Source of the DNA: Micromonospora lupini
Lineage (GTDB): Bacteria; Actinomycetota; Actinomycetes; Mycobacteriales; Micromonosporaceae
Direction: 5' to 3'
Assembly: GCF_026342015.1 (NCBI RefSeq)
Contig: NZ_JAPENL010000002.1
Span: 2,361,001-2,425,000 of the forward strand
Length of the DNA: 64,000 nt
Under the pieces are notes generated by a model, which searched no databases, was not told where the DNA came from, and saw only the letters and a program-made list of their open reading frames with translations. Positions 53,853 to 64,000 of the stretch are shown here, piece after piece (position 1 is the first letter of the stretch; each line of letters opens with the position of its first letter). A program made the position numbers and the translations under genes.

Positions 53853-56383
53853 CCACCGGCGGCCCGGCCGGCGACCCGTTCGACCGGCTCGGGGTGCACG
53901 GCATGCCTGCCCGACTGCTCGTGTTGACGGCTGCGGTGACGGTGACGGCTCTGGTCGCCGCCGTGGTCGGTCTGACCCTCCCGGCCAGGCTGCCGTCCGA
54001 CGATCCTCTCGGTGGTCCGGCCCGCTTCGGCATCGCCGTCGCCGTCCTCGCCGTGGCCCAACTCGCCCGGCTCCGCTTCCGCAGCTCCGCCGGCATGGTC
54101 AGCATCACCTGGGGCGAGGCGGCCCTGATCGTCTGCCTCTATCTCGCGCCGGCCGGCTGGCTGCCGTCGGCCACCCTGCTCGGCACCGGGCTGGCCTGGA
54201 CGGCGCTGTCGCTGCACAGTGACCGCCGTCCGCCGCTGGAGATCGTCCGGATCGCCGCGTCGCTGACTGCCGCGTCGGCGCTGGCCGTGTCCGTGACCAC
54301 AGCCCTCGGACACCCGCTGCTCACCGCGCCGACGCCGATGCTGGCGCTGGCCGTGATCGCCGGGTCGGTGACCTACCTCCTGGTGACCGCCTGGCTCGGT
54401 GGGGTGACGCTGGGTCTGCGGCACGGGCTGCCCATCGGGCCGCCGCTGCTCGCCGCGTTGCGCAGCAAGCTGCTGATGTTCGTGGGCAACGTGGCGGTCG
54501 GCCTTGTCGTGATCGCGCTGCTGGAGCTGGACCCGCGCTGGTTGCTGCTGCTTCCGCCGTTGCTCTGGCTGCTGCAACAGACCTACCGCTACCGGCTGCG
54601 CGCGGACCAGGAACGCCGCACGTGGCGTGCCTTCGCCGAGGCGACCGCGGCCCTCAACCAACTCGACGAGCGGGGCGTGGCCAGCGCGGCGGTGACCGGC
54701 GCGTTGGCGCTGTTCAACGCCGAGCTTGTCGACGTGGACGTGGCCCGGGCCGACGGCAGGTGGCGTCGTTACCGGGGAGACGCCGGCGGCCAGCTGCTCG
54801 ACCGGGAGGTGGGGCCTCCGGACCGGTCGGAGCCCGACGAGTACGAGCTGGTCCGTTCCCTGTCGGTGGGCGCCGCGCTGGTCGGCCAGCTACGGGTCCG
54901 GTTCCCGCGCTCCGCCCCACCCGCGACCCGGGAGAGGGACGCGGTGGCGGCCTTCGGCGACGCGCTCGCCGCCGCCCTGCACGACGCCGCGACCCATCGC
55001 GAGCTGCGGCTGGTCACCGCCCGATCGTCGTACGAGGCGGTGCACGACCCGCTCACCGGGCTGGCGAACCGCACGGCGATGCTCGGCAAGGGCGACCAGT
55101 CGCTGCGGCAACTCGCCCACGACCACCCGGTGGCGCTGCTGCTGCTGGACATCAACCAGTTCAAGGAAGTCAACGACACCCTCGGGCACGCGGCCGGCGA
55201 CCAGTTGCTGCGGCTGACCGCCAACCGGCTCAGCGCGCTGGCCCGCCCCGGCGACCTGCTCGGCCGGCTCGGCGGCGACGAGTTCGCGCTGCTGCTCACC
55301 TCGGTCCCCGTGCTCGGCGACCGGGCCGCACCGATGGCGCACGCGCTGCGGCAGGCTCGCGAGATCGCCGAGCGGCTGGCCGCACCGACAGAGGTGGCCG
55401 GCGTGCGGATGTCCATCGAGGTCTCCGTCGGGGTGGTGGTCGCCGACGCCGGCACCGCCGACCTGACCGAGCTGCTGCGCCGCGCAGACATCGCGATGTA
55501 CCAGGCCAAGGAGGGCGGCGGCAGCGTCGCCGCGTACGACAGCAGCCGGGACGCGGCCAGCACCGACCAGTTGGCCCTGCTGGCCGAGCTGCGCGAGGCG
55601 CTGAAGGTCGACGACCAGTTGGTGCTGGCGTTGCAGCCGGCGGTCGACCTGGCCACCGGCGCACCCACCGGGGTGGAGGCGTTGATCCGGTGGCAGCATC
55701 CTCGGCGCGGTTGGCTGAGCCCGGCCGACTTCATCCGCCCGGTGGAGAACAGCGAGCAACTCGGCACGTTCACCCGCTACGTGCTGGACAAGGCGCTCGG
55801 CGTGGCCGCCGGCTGGGCCCGCGAGGGGCTTGACGTCCCGATCTCGGTCAACCTCTCCGCGCGCAGCCTGCTCGACCCGCGCCTGCCGGCGGAGATCGCC
55901 GACGCGCTGCGCCGACACCAGGTGCCGCCGCACCGGCTGGTCCTGGAGATCACCGAGACGGTGGTGATGAGCGAGCTGGAGATCATCGACGAGGTGCTCG
56001 CCACGCTCCGGTCGATGGGTGTGCAGCTCGCGGTGGACGACTTCGGCACCGGCTTCTCCTCGTTGACCTTCCTCACCCGGATCGCCGTGGACGAGTTGAA
56101 GGTGGACCGTTCGTTCGTCATCCGGATGGCCGACTCTCCGGAGGCCGCGGCGATCGTCCGGACCACCGTCGGGCTCGCCCACGAGCTGGGGCTGCGGGTG
56201 GTCGCCGAGGGGGTCGAGACGGCCGAGCAGCGGCTGGCCCTGGCCGAGCTGGGCTGCACGTCCGCGCAGGGCTACCACTTCTTCAAGCCGATGCCGGCGG
56301 ACAAGATCGGTGCGGTGCTCGGGTCGCTGCGCGACTCGGCCGAGTCGAACGTCTTCCGCCTGCGCGCCGACGGCGCCTCCTGA
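53849..56383 (+). CDS. Membrane-bound GGDEF-EAL cyclic-di-GMP protein
   Basis: 844 aa. An N-terminal membrane module of about eight helices (residues 20-250) precedes a linker or GAF-like region (about 260-390). The GGDEF domain has an intact GGDEF at about residues 475-479 in GRLGGDEFALLL, so cyclase activity is possible. The EAL domain has EAL at 610-612 in GVEALIRWQHP, DDFGTGFSS and the metal-binding Glu in EITETVVMS, so phosphodiesterase activity is also possible. It would make or degrade cyclic di-GMP, which controls development in actinomycetes. The signal is probably sensed in the membrane module. Confidence 0.95.
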   Translation: MTTGGPAGDPFDRLGVHGMPARLLVLTAAVTVTALVAAVVGLTLPARLPSDDPLGGPARFGIAVAVLAVAQLARLRFRSSAGMVSITWGEAALIVCLYLAPAGWLPSATLLGTGLAWTALSLHSDRRPPLEIVRIAASLTAASALAVSVTTALGHPLLTAPTPMLALAVIAGSVTYLLVTAWLGGVTLGLRHGLPIGPPLLAALRSKLLMFVGNVAVGLVVIALLELDPRWLLLLPPLLWLLQQTYRYRLRADQERRTWRAFAEATAALNQLDERGVASAAVTGALALFNAELVDVDVARADGRWRRYRGDAGGQLLDREVGPPDRSEPDEYELVRSLSVGAALVGQLRVRFPRSAPPATRERDAVAAFGDALAAALHDAATHRELRLVTARSSYEAVHDPLTGLANRTAMLGKGDQSLRQLAHDHPVALLLLDINQFKEVNDTLGHAAGDQLLRLTANRLSALARPGDLLGRLGGDEFALLLTSVPVLGDRAAPMAHALRQAREIAERLAAPTEVAGVRMSIEVSVGVVVADAGTADLTELLRRADIAMYQAKEGGGSVAAYDSSRDAASTDQLALLAELREALKVDDQLVLALQPAVDLATGAPTGVEALIRWQHPRRGWLSPADFIRPVENSEQLGTFTRYVLDKALGVAAGWAREGLDVPISVNLSARSLLDPRLPAEIADALRRHQVPPHRLVLEITETVVMSELEIIDEVLATLRSMGVQLAVDDFGTGFSSLTFLTRIAVDELKVDRSFVIRMADSPEAAAIVRTTVGLAHELGLRVVAEGVETAEQRLALAELGCTSAQGYHFFKPMPADKIGAVLGSLRDSAESNVFRLRADGAS

Positions 56384-56457
56384 GCGACCCCGCCAGCAGG
56401 GCACGTCCCACATGGCCCGGGGCGGGTGACCGCCCGGCGCGGCCCGGCGGCGGTGGT

Positions 56458-56463
56458 TATGGT
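56458..56463 (+). promoter_or_regulatory. -10 box of leaderless DUF255 gene
   Basis: TATGGT, 6 nt before the GTG at 56470. Confidence 0.5.
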
Positions 56464-56469
56464 CGTCGG

Positions 56470-58506
<2,037 letters not shown>

Positions 58507-58536
58507 GCCGTAGCGCCCGGTAGTTGCCGGCACCGC

Positions 58537-58559
58537 GCGCCGGACGGTCCGTCCGGCGC
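58537..58559 (+). terminator. Terminator after DUF255 gene
   Basis: Perfect 9-bp stem GCGCCGGAC / GTCCGGCGC with a 5-nt loop, 30 nt after the stop. Confidence 0.7.
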
Positions 58560-58608
58560 TTCCGAGGTGGTTCACCGGCCCTCCGGATCGGCACGCCGGC
58601 CGCCCGGA

Positions 58609-58614
58609 TAGGCT
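58609..58614 (+). promoter_or_regulatory. -10 box of purKE operon
   Basis: TAGGCT, 9 nt before the purK ATG. No ribosome-binding site lies between them. Confidence 0.55.
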
Positions 58615-58623
58615 GGCCGCGCT

Positions 58624-59799
58624 ATGGATTCCCGTACCGGTCTGCCAGTTGTCGGCATGGTGGGTGGCGGCCAGTTGGCCCGGATGACCCACCAGGCCGC
58701 GATCGCCCTCGGCCAGTCACTGCGTGTGCTCGCGAGCGCCCCCGACGACGGCGCGGCGCTGGTCGCCGCCGACGTCCAGTACGGCGACCACACCGACCTG
58801 GCCGCCCTGCGCACCTTCGCCAAGGGCTGTGACGTGGTCACCTTCGACCACGAGCACGTGCCGTCCGAGCACATCCGCACCCTGGCGGCCGAAGGGGTGA
58901 CCCTGTACCCGCCGGCGGACGCGCTGCTGCACGCGCAGGACAAGCAGGTGATGCGGGAACGCCTCACCGAGCTGGGCGCGCCCAACCCGGCGTGGCGGCC
59001 GGTCGGTGAGCCCGCCGACCTGGTCGGCTTCGGCGAACAGGTCGGCTGGCCGGTGGTGCTCAAGGCCGCCCGGGGCGGCTACGACGGTCGGGGCGTCTGG
59101 ATGGTGGACGACGCCACCCAGGCTGCCGAGCTGGCGACCACACTGCTCGCCGGTGGCACCCGGCTGATCGTCGAGGAGCGGGTGCCGCTGCGTCGCGAAC
59201 TCGCCGTGCAGGTGGCCCGCTCGCCGTTCGGGCAGGTGGCCGCGTACCCGGTCGTCGAGACGGTCCAGCGCGACGGCATCAACGTCGAGGTGCTGGCCCC
59301 GGCACCCGACCTGGACGAGGAGCTGGCCGTCGCGGCCCAGCAACTCGCCATCGACCTGGCCACCGCGCTCGGTGTGATCGGCCTGCTGGCCGTGGAGCTG
59401 TTCGAGGTGCGCGACGACGCGGGTCGGCCGGCGATCGTGGTCAACGAGCTGGCCATGCGCCCGCACAACTCGGGGCACTGGACCATCGAGGGCGCTCGGA
59501 CCTCCCAGTTCGAGCAGCACCTGCGCGCGGTGCTGGACTACCCGATGGGTGACACCGCGCTGACCGCGCCGGTGGTCGTGATGGCGAACGTCCTCGGCGG
59601 GGAGCCGGGCGGCATGTCGATCGACGAGCGGCTGCACCACCTCTTCGCCGCCGAGCCGGGCGCCAAGGTGCACCTCTACGGCAAGCAGGTACGCCCCGGC
59701 CGCAAGATCGGGCACGTCACGGTGCTCGGCGACGACCTGGACGACGTACGGGCGCGGGCCGCGCGAGCGGCACGCTGGTTGCGCGCGGGGCACGAGTGA
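58624..59799 (+). CDS. purK: 5-(carboxyamino)imidazole ribonucleotide synthase PurK
   Basis: 391 aa. An N-terminal pre-ATP-grasp motif VVGMVGGGQLARMTHQAAI, the ATP-grasp region (LKAARGGYDGRGVW and IVEERVPLRRELAV) and the metal-binding VNELAMRPHNSGHWTIEGARTSQFEQ pattern mark PurK. It uses ATP and bicarbonate to carboxylate the amino group of AIR in purine synthesis. PurE, the next step, is encoded 31 bp downstream in the same operon. Confidence 0.97.
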   Translation: MDSRTGLPVVGMVGGGQLARMTHQAAIALGQSLRVLASAPDDGAALVAADVQYGDHTDLAALRTFAKGCDVVTFDHEHVPSEHIRTLAAEGVTLYPPADALLHAQDKQVMRERLTELGAPNPAWRPVGEPADLVGFGEQVGWPVVLKAARGGYDGRGVWMVDDATQAAELATTLLAGGTRLIVEERVPLRRELAVQVARSPFGQVAAYPVVETVQRDGINVEVLAPAPDLDEELAVAAQQLAIDLATALGVIGLLAVELFEVRDDAGRPAIVVNELAMRPHNSGHWTIEGARTSQFEQHLRAVLDYPMGDTALTAPVVVMANVLGGEPGGMSIDERLHHLFAAEPGAKVHLYGKQVRPGRKIGHVTVLGDDLDDVRARAARAARWLRAGHE

Positions 59800-59830
59800 C
59801 CCGGGCGGCTGGGAACCAGGGAGGACCGCA

Positions 59831-60322
59831 GTGAGCACGGTCGGGCTGATCATGGGCAGCGACTCGGACTGGCCCACCATGCGGGCCGCCGCGGAGGTGC
59901 TTGACGACTTCGAGGTGTCCTACGAGGTGCGGGTCATCTCGGCGCACCGGACCCCGGTCGCGATGATCGACTACGGTCGCGACGCCGTCGACCGTGGGCT
60001 CAAGGTGATCATCGCCGGCGCCGGTGGTGCGGCAGCGCTGCCCGGCATGGTCGCCTCGGTGACCCCGCTGCCGGTGATCGGCGTGCCGGTGCCACTGAAG
60101 CACCTCGACGGCATGGACTCGCTGCTGTCCATCGTGCAGATGCCAGCGGGGATCCCGGTGGCCACCGTGTCGATCGGCAACGCCCGCAACGCCGGCCTGC
60201 TTGCCGTCCGCATCCTCGGCGCCTCCGACGAGACCCTGCGCGCCCGGATGGCAACGTACCAGCAGGATCTGGAGCAGCTCATCAAGGCCAAGGACGCGGC
60301 CCTCCAGGCCACCCTTCCCTGA
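59831..60322 (+). CDS. purE: N5-carboxyaminoimidazole ribonucleotide mutase PurE
   Basis: 163 aa from a GTG with GGGAGG 6 nt upstream. Class I PurE: GSDSDWPTM at the N-terminus, catalytic His in SAHRTP, and AGAGGAAALPGMVA. It converts N5-CAIR from PurK to CAIR. The complete active-site loop and length indicate a working enzyme. Placed behind purK as in most actinobacteria. Confidence 0.97.
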   Translation: MSTVGLIMGSDSDWPTMRAAAEVLDDFEVSYEVRVISAHRTPVAMIDYGRDAVDRGLKVIIAGAGGAAALPGMVASVTPLPVIGVPVPLKHLDGMDSLLSIVQMPAGIPVATVSIGNARNAGLLAVRILGASDETLRARMATYQQDLEQLIKAKDAALQATLP

Positions 60323-60336
60323 CCCGGACCCGGACC

Positions 60337-60416
60337 ACTCACCGGTGACCGGCCCGCGAACCCGCCCCACTCACCGGTGACCGGCCCGCGAACCCGCCCC
60401 ACTCACCGTCCCCACT
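60337..60416. repeat. Tandem repeat, 32-bp period
   Basis: Two full copies of a unit beginning ACTCACCGGTGACCGG (starting at 60337 and 60369) and a third that begins at 60401 but breaks off after 8 nt. Each full unit contains the small palindrome TCACCGGTGA. It fills the gap between the convergent purE and large membrane protein genes and may act as their terminator region. Confidence 0.75.
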
Positions 60417-60442
60417 CACGCAGCCTGCCGTGACCCTCCGCT

Positions 60443-63400
60443 TCATCTCATGCCGCGTAGCGCGGTCTGGAGGCGTTCCTGGGCGCGGCGGCGGCGTTCG
60501 TTGCTGGCCCCGAGGACGAGCAGCAGGAGCCCCACGGGGATCAGCGCCAGCCACGGGCCGAGGCTGAACAGCGCGTGGATCGCGGCGATCGCGGTCACCG
60601 ATGCGCCGACGATCACCGGTGCCTGCTGCCGGCTCGACGAGCCGAAGATCAGCACCGCCACCGCGCCGAGCAGCAGCAGCATCTGCCGCACCGTGCTGGA
60701 GTCGGTGGCCAGCACGATCGCCAGGGTCGGCAGGAACGCGGCGACAAGCGCCGGCCCGTACGCCACCCAGCTGCTCAGATCCGGTCGGTGGCGCAGCTCC
60801 AGAACGCCTACCAGCAGAGCCAGCGCGGCGAACGGCAGCGTGTACGCCTCGGGCAGCGCCACGTCGGCGACGCGCATCAGGATCCACCAGGCGGTGATCT
60901 CGCAGAAGACCACCGACCAGAACAGGATCCGGCGCTCCACCGGCCGGCGCCCGGGTCGAGTGGCCGCCACGCCCAGGACCGCGCCCCACGCGGCCAGCAG
61001 GGCGGCGATGTGCCGGGGCGAGTCGAAGGCGAGGGCCAGCGCGATCAGGGCCGCCGCATAGCCGCTCCACTGCACGGTGGCGGCCTCGCGCTGCGCCTCC
61101 GGGCGGCGCAGCTGGGGCAGGGTCGCGGCGAGCACCTGGAGGACCGCACCGACGGCGAGCACCCCGAACGCGGACCACACCGCCGCCAGTCCGGCGACCA
61201 GGCCGGCGGTGAGCACGAAGAGCTGCGCCATCAGCGAGGCGAAGAGCCAGCCGAGGATGCGCGCACGCTGGGTGGTGCCGAACAGTGCCGCCACCGCGCC
61301 CACGCCGACCGCGCCGCCGAGGGTGAACAGGGTCAGCTGCCGGTCGGCGAGGCTGCCGGCCAGCCCGGCGCTGCCGGCGGCCAGCCCGATGGCGAACACC
61401 AGCACGCGCGCCAGCCGCAGTGAACGGGCCGGCTCGACGAGCGGCGGCGGCGGGGTCAGCGCGAGGCCGAGCATCGAGATGGTGAAGACGGAGAGCGCGG
61501 CGAGGCTTGTCGCCGGCCACCCACTGCCCAGCGCGATGGGCGCGATCAGCAGCGTGACGGCGGCGCCGGGCAGCACCACAGGTACGGCTCGGGACCGCCG
61601 TCCGCCACTGAACCCGGTGGCGGCAAGCGCCGCCGTGGCGGTGAGCAGCAGCGCGGTCAGCACGTGGGTCGGGTTGACCACGTCCGGGGGTGGGGTGAGC
61701 AGCTCCGGAGGCGGCCCCTGCCAGATCCGGCTCAACGTGCGGTGCGGCTCGACGAGGGCTGTGAACAGGGCGGGCGCGATCGAGGCGAGGGCCAGGGCGG
61801 TCGGCAGCGCGGCGGCCGCTAGCGCGCCGGCGGAGGGGCTGACCCGCCACCGCCGCCGGTCCGGGTCATCCGGCAGTCGCCGCAGCGCGCCGTCGAGGAG
61901 CACCGTCCAGCGGCGGACCGGCTGGGCGGAACCGGTGGGCGGCACTGTCGCCGCGCGGATCAGCTCGGCGAGGACGCCGAGCAGTGCGGCCGCGGCCGCG
62001 TACACCCCGGCGGGAAGGCCGGTGGGGACGGCGGCGAGCGCGCTGATGCTGGCGCCGCCCACCACGGCCACGCTGACCCAGGGCAGGTACTGCGGAACGT
62101 GCCGGCGCACGGCGGCCACACCGGCCAGACCGAGGCTGGACGCGGCAAGCGCGGCGGTCAGCACCACCTGTGCGGAATGCTGGAACTCGACGGCCAGCGC
62201 CGCCACCGCGCCGGGCAGCGCGAGCAGCGCGGCGCCGGCCGCCGCGCCGCCGATCTGCGCCAGGTGCGGCGGCATGCCCTCGGTCTCCAGGTCGGCCACC
62301 TGCGGCCCGGCCAGCACGCGCGCCAGCGTGGCCACCACGATGCCGATCAGCGCGATGCTGCCCAGCGCCAGCGCGGTGGTCCACGGGCGGACCAGGCCGG
62401 CGCCGGCCCCGTGCAGCGCGACAACCCCGGCCACGGTGGCCCGGGACAGCCCGGCCCGGGCCTCCTCGCTGGCCACCGCCGCCATCCCGTAGACGGTGGC
62501 GACCATGGACCCGACGAGCACCGGCGACCACCAGGGCAGGTCGAACGCGGCCGGCGCGCCGATCGTGGCGAGCACCACGGCCACGCCGGACACGTCCCAC
62601 CGCCAGGGCGGCGGGAGCAGGACGCCGGCGGCGACGGCCAACAGGGCCAGCGCGATCGGCGCCTGCCAGGTCGCGCCGCCGGTCGGCGCGGCCGGCCAGC
62701 CGCTCAGGTCGCCGTCCCAGATCGGCCCGGGGGTGGCCAGCACACCCACTCCGCCGCGCAGCGCCGTCCAGCCGGCGAGCACCCCGATGAGCAGGCCGCC
62801 GACGGCGATGCCGAGGATCGGGCCGCGTCGCCACTCCTCGGGCATGGCGCGGGCGGCCACAGCGACCACCAGGACCAGGCCGGCGGCCACCGCCAGTTGC
62901 CCACCCGGGGCGAGGACCGCGGCGATCCGCACCATCGTGGCGATCAGGGCGGTCGTCACCGCCGCGGCGGCCAGGTCCGAGCCGTCCAGGGTGAGGTCGG
63001 AGCGGCGGCCGGCGTCGATCGACGGGGCCAGGAAGAGCAGCACCGCGGCGACCAGCAGCAGCGCCCCGACCCAGGCGTCGGCCACCGTCGCACCGGGTGC
63101 GCCGAAGGCGGCGGCGGTGACGACGAGCGCGCCCAGCCCGGTGCCGACCGACAGGGGCGCCGGGATGCGCCGCTGGGAGACCTGCACCATCGCGGCGTAC
63201 CCGAGGGTCACACAGACGGCCAGGAAGCTCGCCGCCAGCACCGGGACCGTCGCCTCGCGGAGGCTGGCCGGGGTGGGGGTCTCGTCGACGGGCATGGTGG
63301 CTGCCACGAACGCGGCCACCGCTCCGGGCAGCGCGAAGGCCGCGCCTCCGGCGGCCCAGTCGGTGACCGTGTCGGCGGCGGCCGACGCGATCCGGACCCG

Positions 63401-64000
63401 GGGGGCCAGCGCGACCAGCGCGCCGGCCGCGCAGAGGGTGAGCAGGACCGCGGCCGTGAGCGCGGGACGGGACAGGCCCGCGCCCGCGCCGAAAAGGCCC
63501 ACCACGGCCGCGCCGACGGCGTGGGCCAGCGCGGCCCGGGTGGTACGCGCGGAGAGGCCGATGACTCCGATGCCGATCGCGGTGACCACCATCGGCCAGG
63601 GCGCCGCCGCCCAGTCGAGGCCGAACGACGCCGGTACGGCGAGCGCGGTCAGCGCTGCCCCGGCGACCGCGAACTCGCGGCGGATCTCCGGTGGCAGGGC
63701 CAGCACCGCGGCGATGGTGAGCAGGAACGCGGCGGCGGCGAGTTGCCACGTGGTCGGGCCGACGGCGGTGGCCAGCTCGGCGGCGTACCCGTCGAGGTCG
63801 GCGCTCCACGCGGGCAGTGCCGCCCGGACCGGGGCGACCCCGGCGCGGAGAGCACCGCCGGCGACCACCAGTCCGCTGACGGTGAGAGCGACCGCCGAGG
63901 CGACCTGCGGGCCGCGTCGGGCGGTCTCGGGGATCGCGCGTACCGCAAGCCCGGTCACCGTGATCACCGCCGCGATCAGCAGCAACGCCTGGCCGGGCAG
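60443..64000 (-). CDS. Very large membrane protein with internal duplication (5' end outside window)
   Basis: At least 1185 codons are visible; the frame stays open past 64000, so the start is missing. The protein is almost entirely hydrophobic, with more than 30 predicted membrane segments, and ends in a short basic tail (RRRAQERLQTALRGMR). Two segments of about 275 residues repeat each other: the first from about 63919 to 63094 and the second from about 62830 to 62023. Shared landmarks are RRGP, an ALRxGV turn, TWQ, a Leu-Pro-Pro site, GAGAGL and LPGAVAA. There is no ATPase, glycosyltransferase or transporter motif. The function is unknown; it is convergent with purE. Confidence 0.8.
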   Translation of the reverse strand: MPGQALLLIAAVITVTGLAVRAIPETARRGPQVASAVALTVSGLVVAGGALRAGVAPVRAALPAWSADLDGYAAELATAVGPTTWQLAAAAFLLTIAAVLALPPEIRREFAVAGAALTALAVPASFGLDWAAAPWPMVVTAIGIGVIGLSARTTRAALAHAVGAAVVGLFGAGAGLSRPALTAAVLLTLCAAGALVALAPRVRIASAAADTVTDWAAGGAAFALPGAVAAFVAATMPVDETPTPASLREATVPVLAASFLAVCVTLGYAAMVQVSQRRIPAPLSVGTGLGALVVTAAAFGAPGATVADAWVGALLLVAAVLLFLAPSIDAGRRSDLTLDGSDLAAAAVTTALIATMVRIAAVLAPGGQLAVAAGLVLVVAVAARAMPEEWRRGPILGIAVGGLLIGVLAGWTALRGGVGVLATPGPIWDGDLSGWPAAPTGGATWQAPIALALLAVAAGVLLPPPWRWDVSGVAVVLATIGAPAAFDLPWWSPVLVGSMVATVYGMAAVASEEARAGLSRATVAGVVALHGAGAGLVRPWTTALALGSIALIGIVVATLARVLAGPQVADLETEGMPPHLAQIGGAAAGAALLALPGAVAALAVEFQHSAQVVLTAALAASSLGLAGVAAVRRHVPQYLPWVSVAVVGGASISALAAVPTGLPAGVYAAAAALLGVLAELIRAATVPPTGSAQPVRRWTVLLDGALRRLPDDPDRRRWRVSPSAGALAAAALPTALALASIAPALFTALVEPHRTLSRIWQGPPPELLTPPPDVVNPTHVLTALLLTATAALAATGFSGGRRSRAVPVVLPGAAVTLLIAPIALGSGWPATSLAALSVFTISMLGLALTPPPPLVEPARSLRLARVLVFAIGLAAGSAGLAGSLADRQLTLFTLGGAVGVGAVAALFGTTQRARILGWLFASLMAQLFVLTAGLVAGLAAVWSAFGVLAVGAVLQVLAATLPQLRRPEAQREAATVQWSGYAAALIALALAFDSPRHIAALLAAWGAVLGVAATRPGRRPVERRILFWSVVFCEITAWWILMRVADVALPEAYTLPFAALALLVGVLELRHRPDLSSWVAYGPALVAAFLPTLAIVLATDSSTVRQMLLLLGAVAVLIFGSSSRQQAPVIVGASVTAIAAIHALFSLGPWLALIPVGLLLLVLGASNERRRRAQERLQTALRGMR

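Overview
This 64 kb window is a chromosomal segment of a high-GC actinomycete, most likely of the family Micromonosporaceae (Micromonospora or Salinispora type). Evidence: codon third positions are almost all G or C; several gene orders are actinobacterial (mfd-lipoprotein-mazG, eno-ftsB-DUF501-ppx, greA-DUF4307-mca, purK-purE); there is a mycothiol amidase; there is a tRNA-Leu with anticodon UAA (the bldA type); and many genes start directly at the predicted transcription start behind a TANNNT box. I found no transposase, integrase, phage gene, CRISPR array, rRNA or antibiotic gene cluster. The window is ordinary core and shell genome with a few dispersed palindromic repeats.

Layout. 1-8.3 kb: a partial membrane protein, an MccF-like LD-carboxypeptidase, a secreted serine hydrolase, a sensor kinase/response regulator pair, an AraC regulator, a cyclase-family gene and an internally deleted copy of part of that cyclase. 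8.3-16.3 kb: mfd, a SurA-like lipoprotein, mazG, a DUF885 peptidase-like protein and a lipoprotein. 16.5-22.6 kb: eno-ftsB-DUF501-argA, then two genes of other function, then ppx. 22.7-26.4 kb: an autoregulated padR-HAAS operon, an LppU-like protein, a dienelactone hydrolase homologue lacking its nucleophile, and udgB. 26.4-30.9 kb: a DUF4129-MoxR-DUF58 operon. 31-36.6 kb: a type II NADH dehydrogenase-like flavoprotein, a large membrane protein, tRNA-Leu(UAA), and two tandem Bax-inhibitor-1/YccA paralogues. 36.7-44.9 kb: thiolase, two tandem SGNH hydrolases, a YkvA-like protein, cbs, GNAT, rnz with an elaborate leader, msrA and HIT. 45-53.7 kb: a secreted beta-propeller, cystathionine gamma-synthase/lyase, amidase, DUF4328, ilvA, greA, DUF4307 and mca. 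53.8-64 kb: a GGDEF-EAL protein behind a coupled short ORF, a DUF255 thioredoxin-fold protein, purK, purE, and a very large membrane protein with an internal duplication that runs off the window.

How the genes fit together. cbs and metB both act on cystathionine. mfd, mazG and udgB protect DNA and the nucleotide pool. mca and msrA belong to thiol and oxidative defence. ftsB, the serine hydrolase, the LD-carboxypeptidase and probably the MoxR/DUF58 operon act at the cell envelope.

The strongest candidate for something undescribed is the roughly 250-nt leader of rnz (43331-43615, minus strand). It has a promoter, a 19-codon ORF carrying an extended anti-Shine-Dalgarno complement, a 10-bp long-range pairing that covers the end of that ORF, a GCGA-capped hairpin, and a three-way junction just before the rnz ribosome-binding site.
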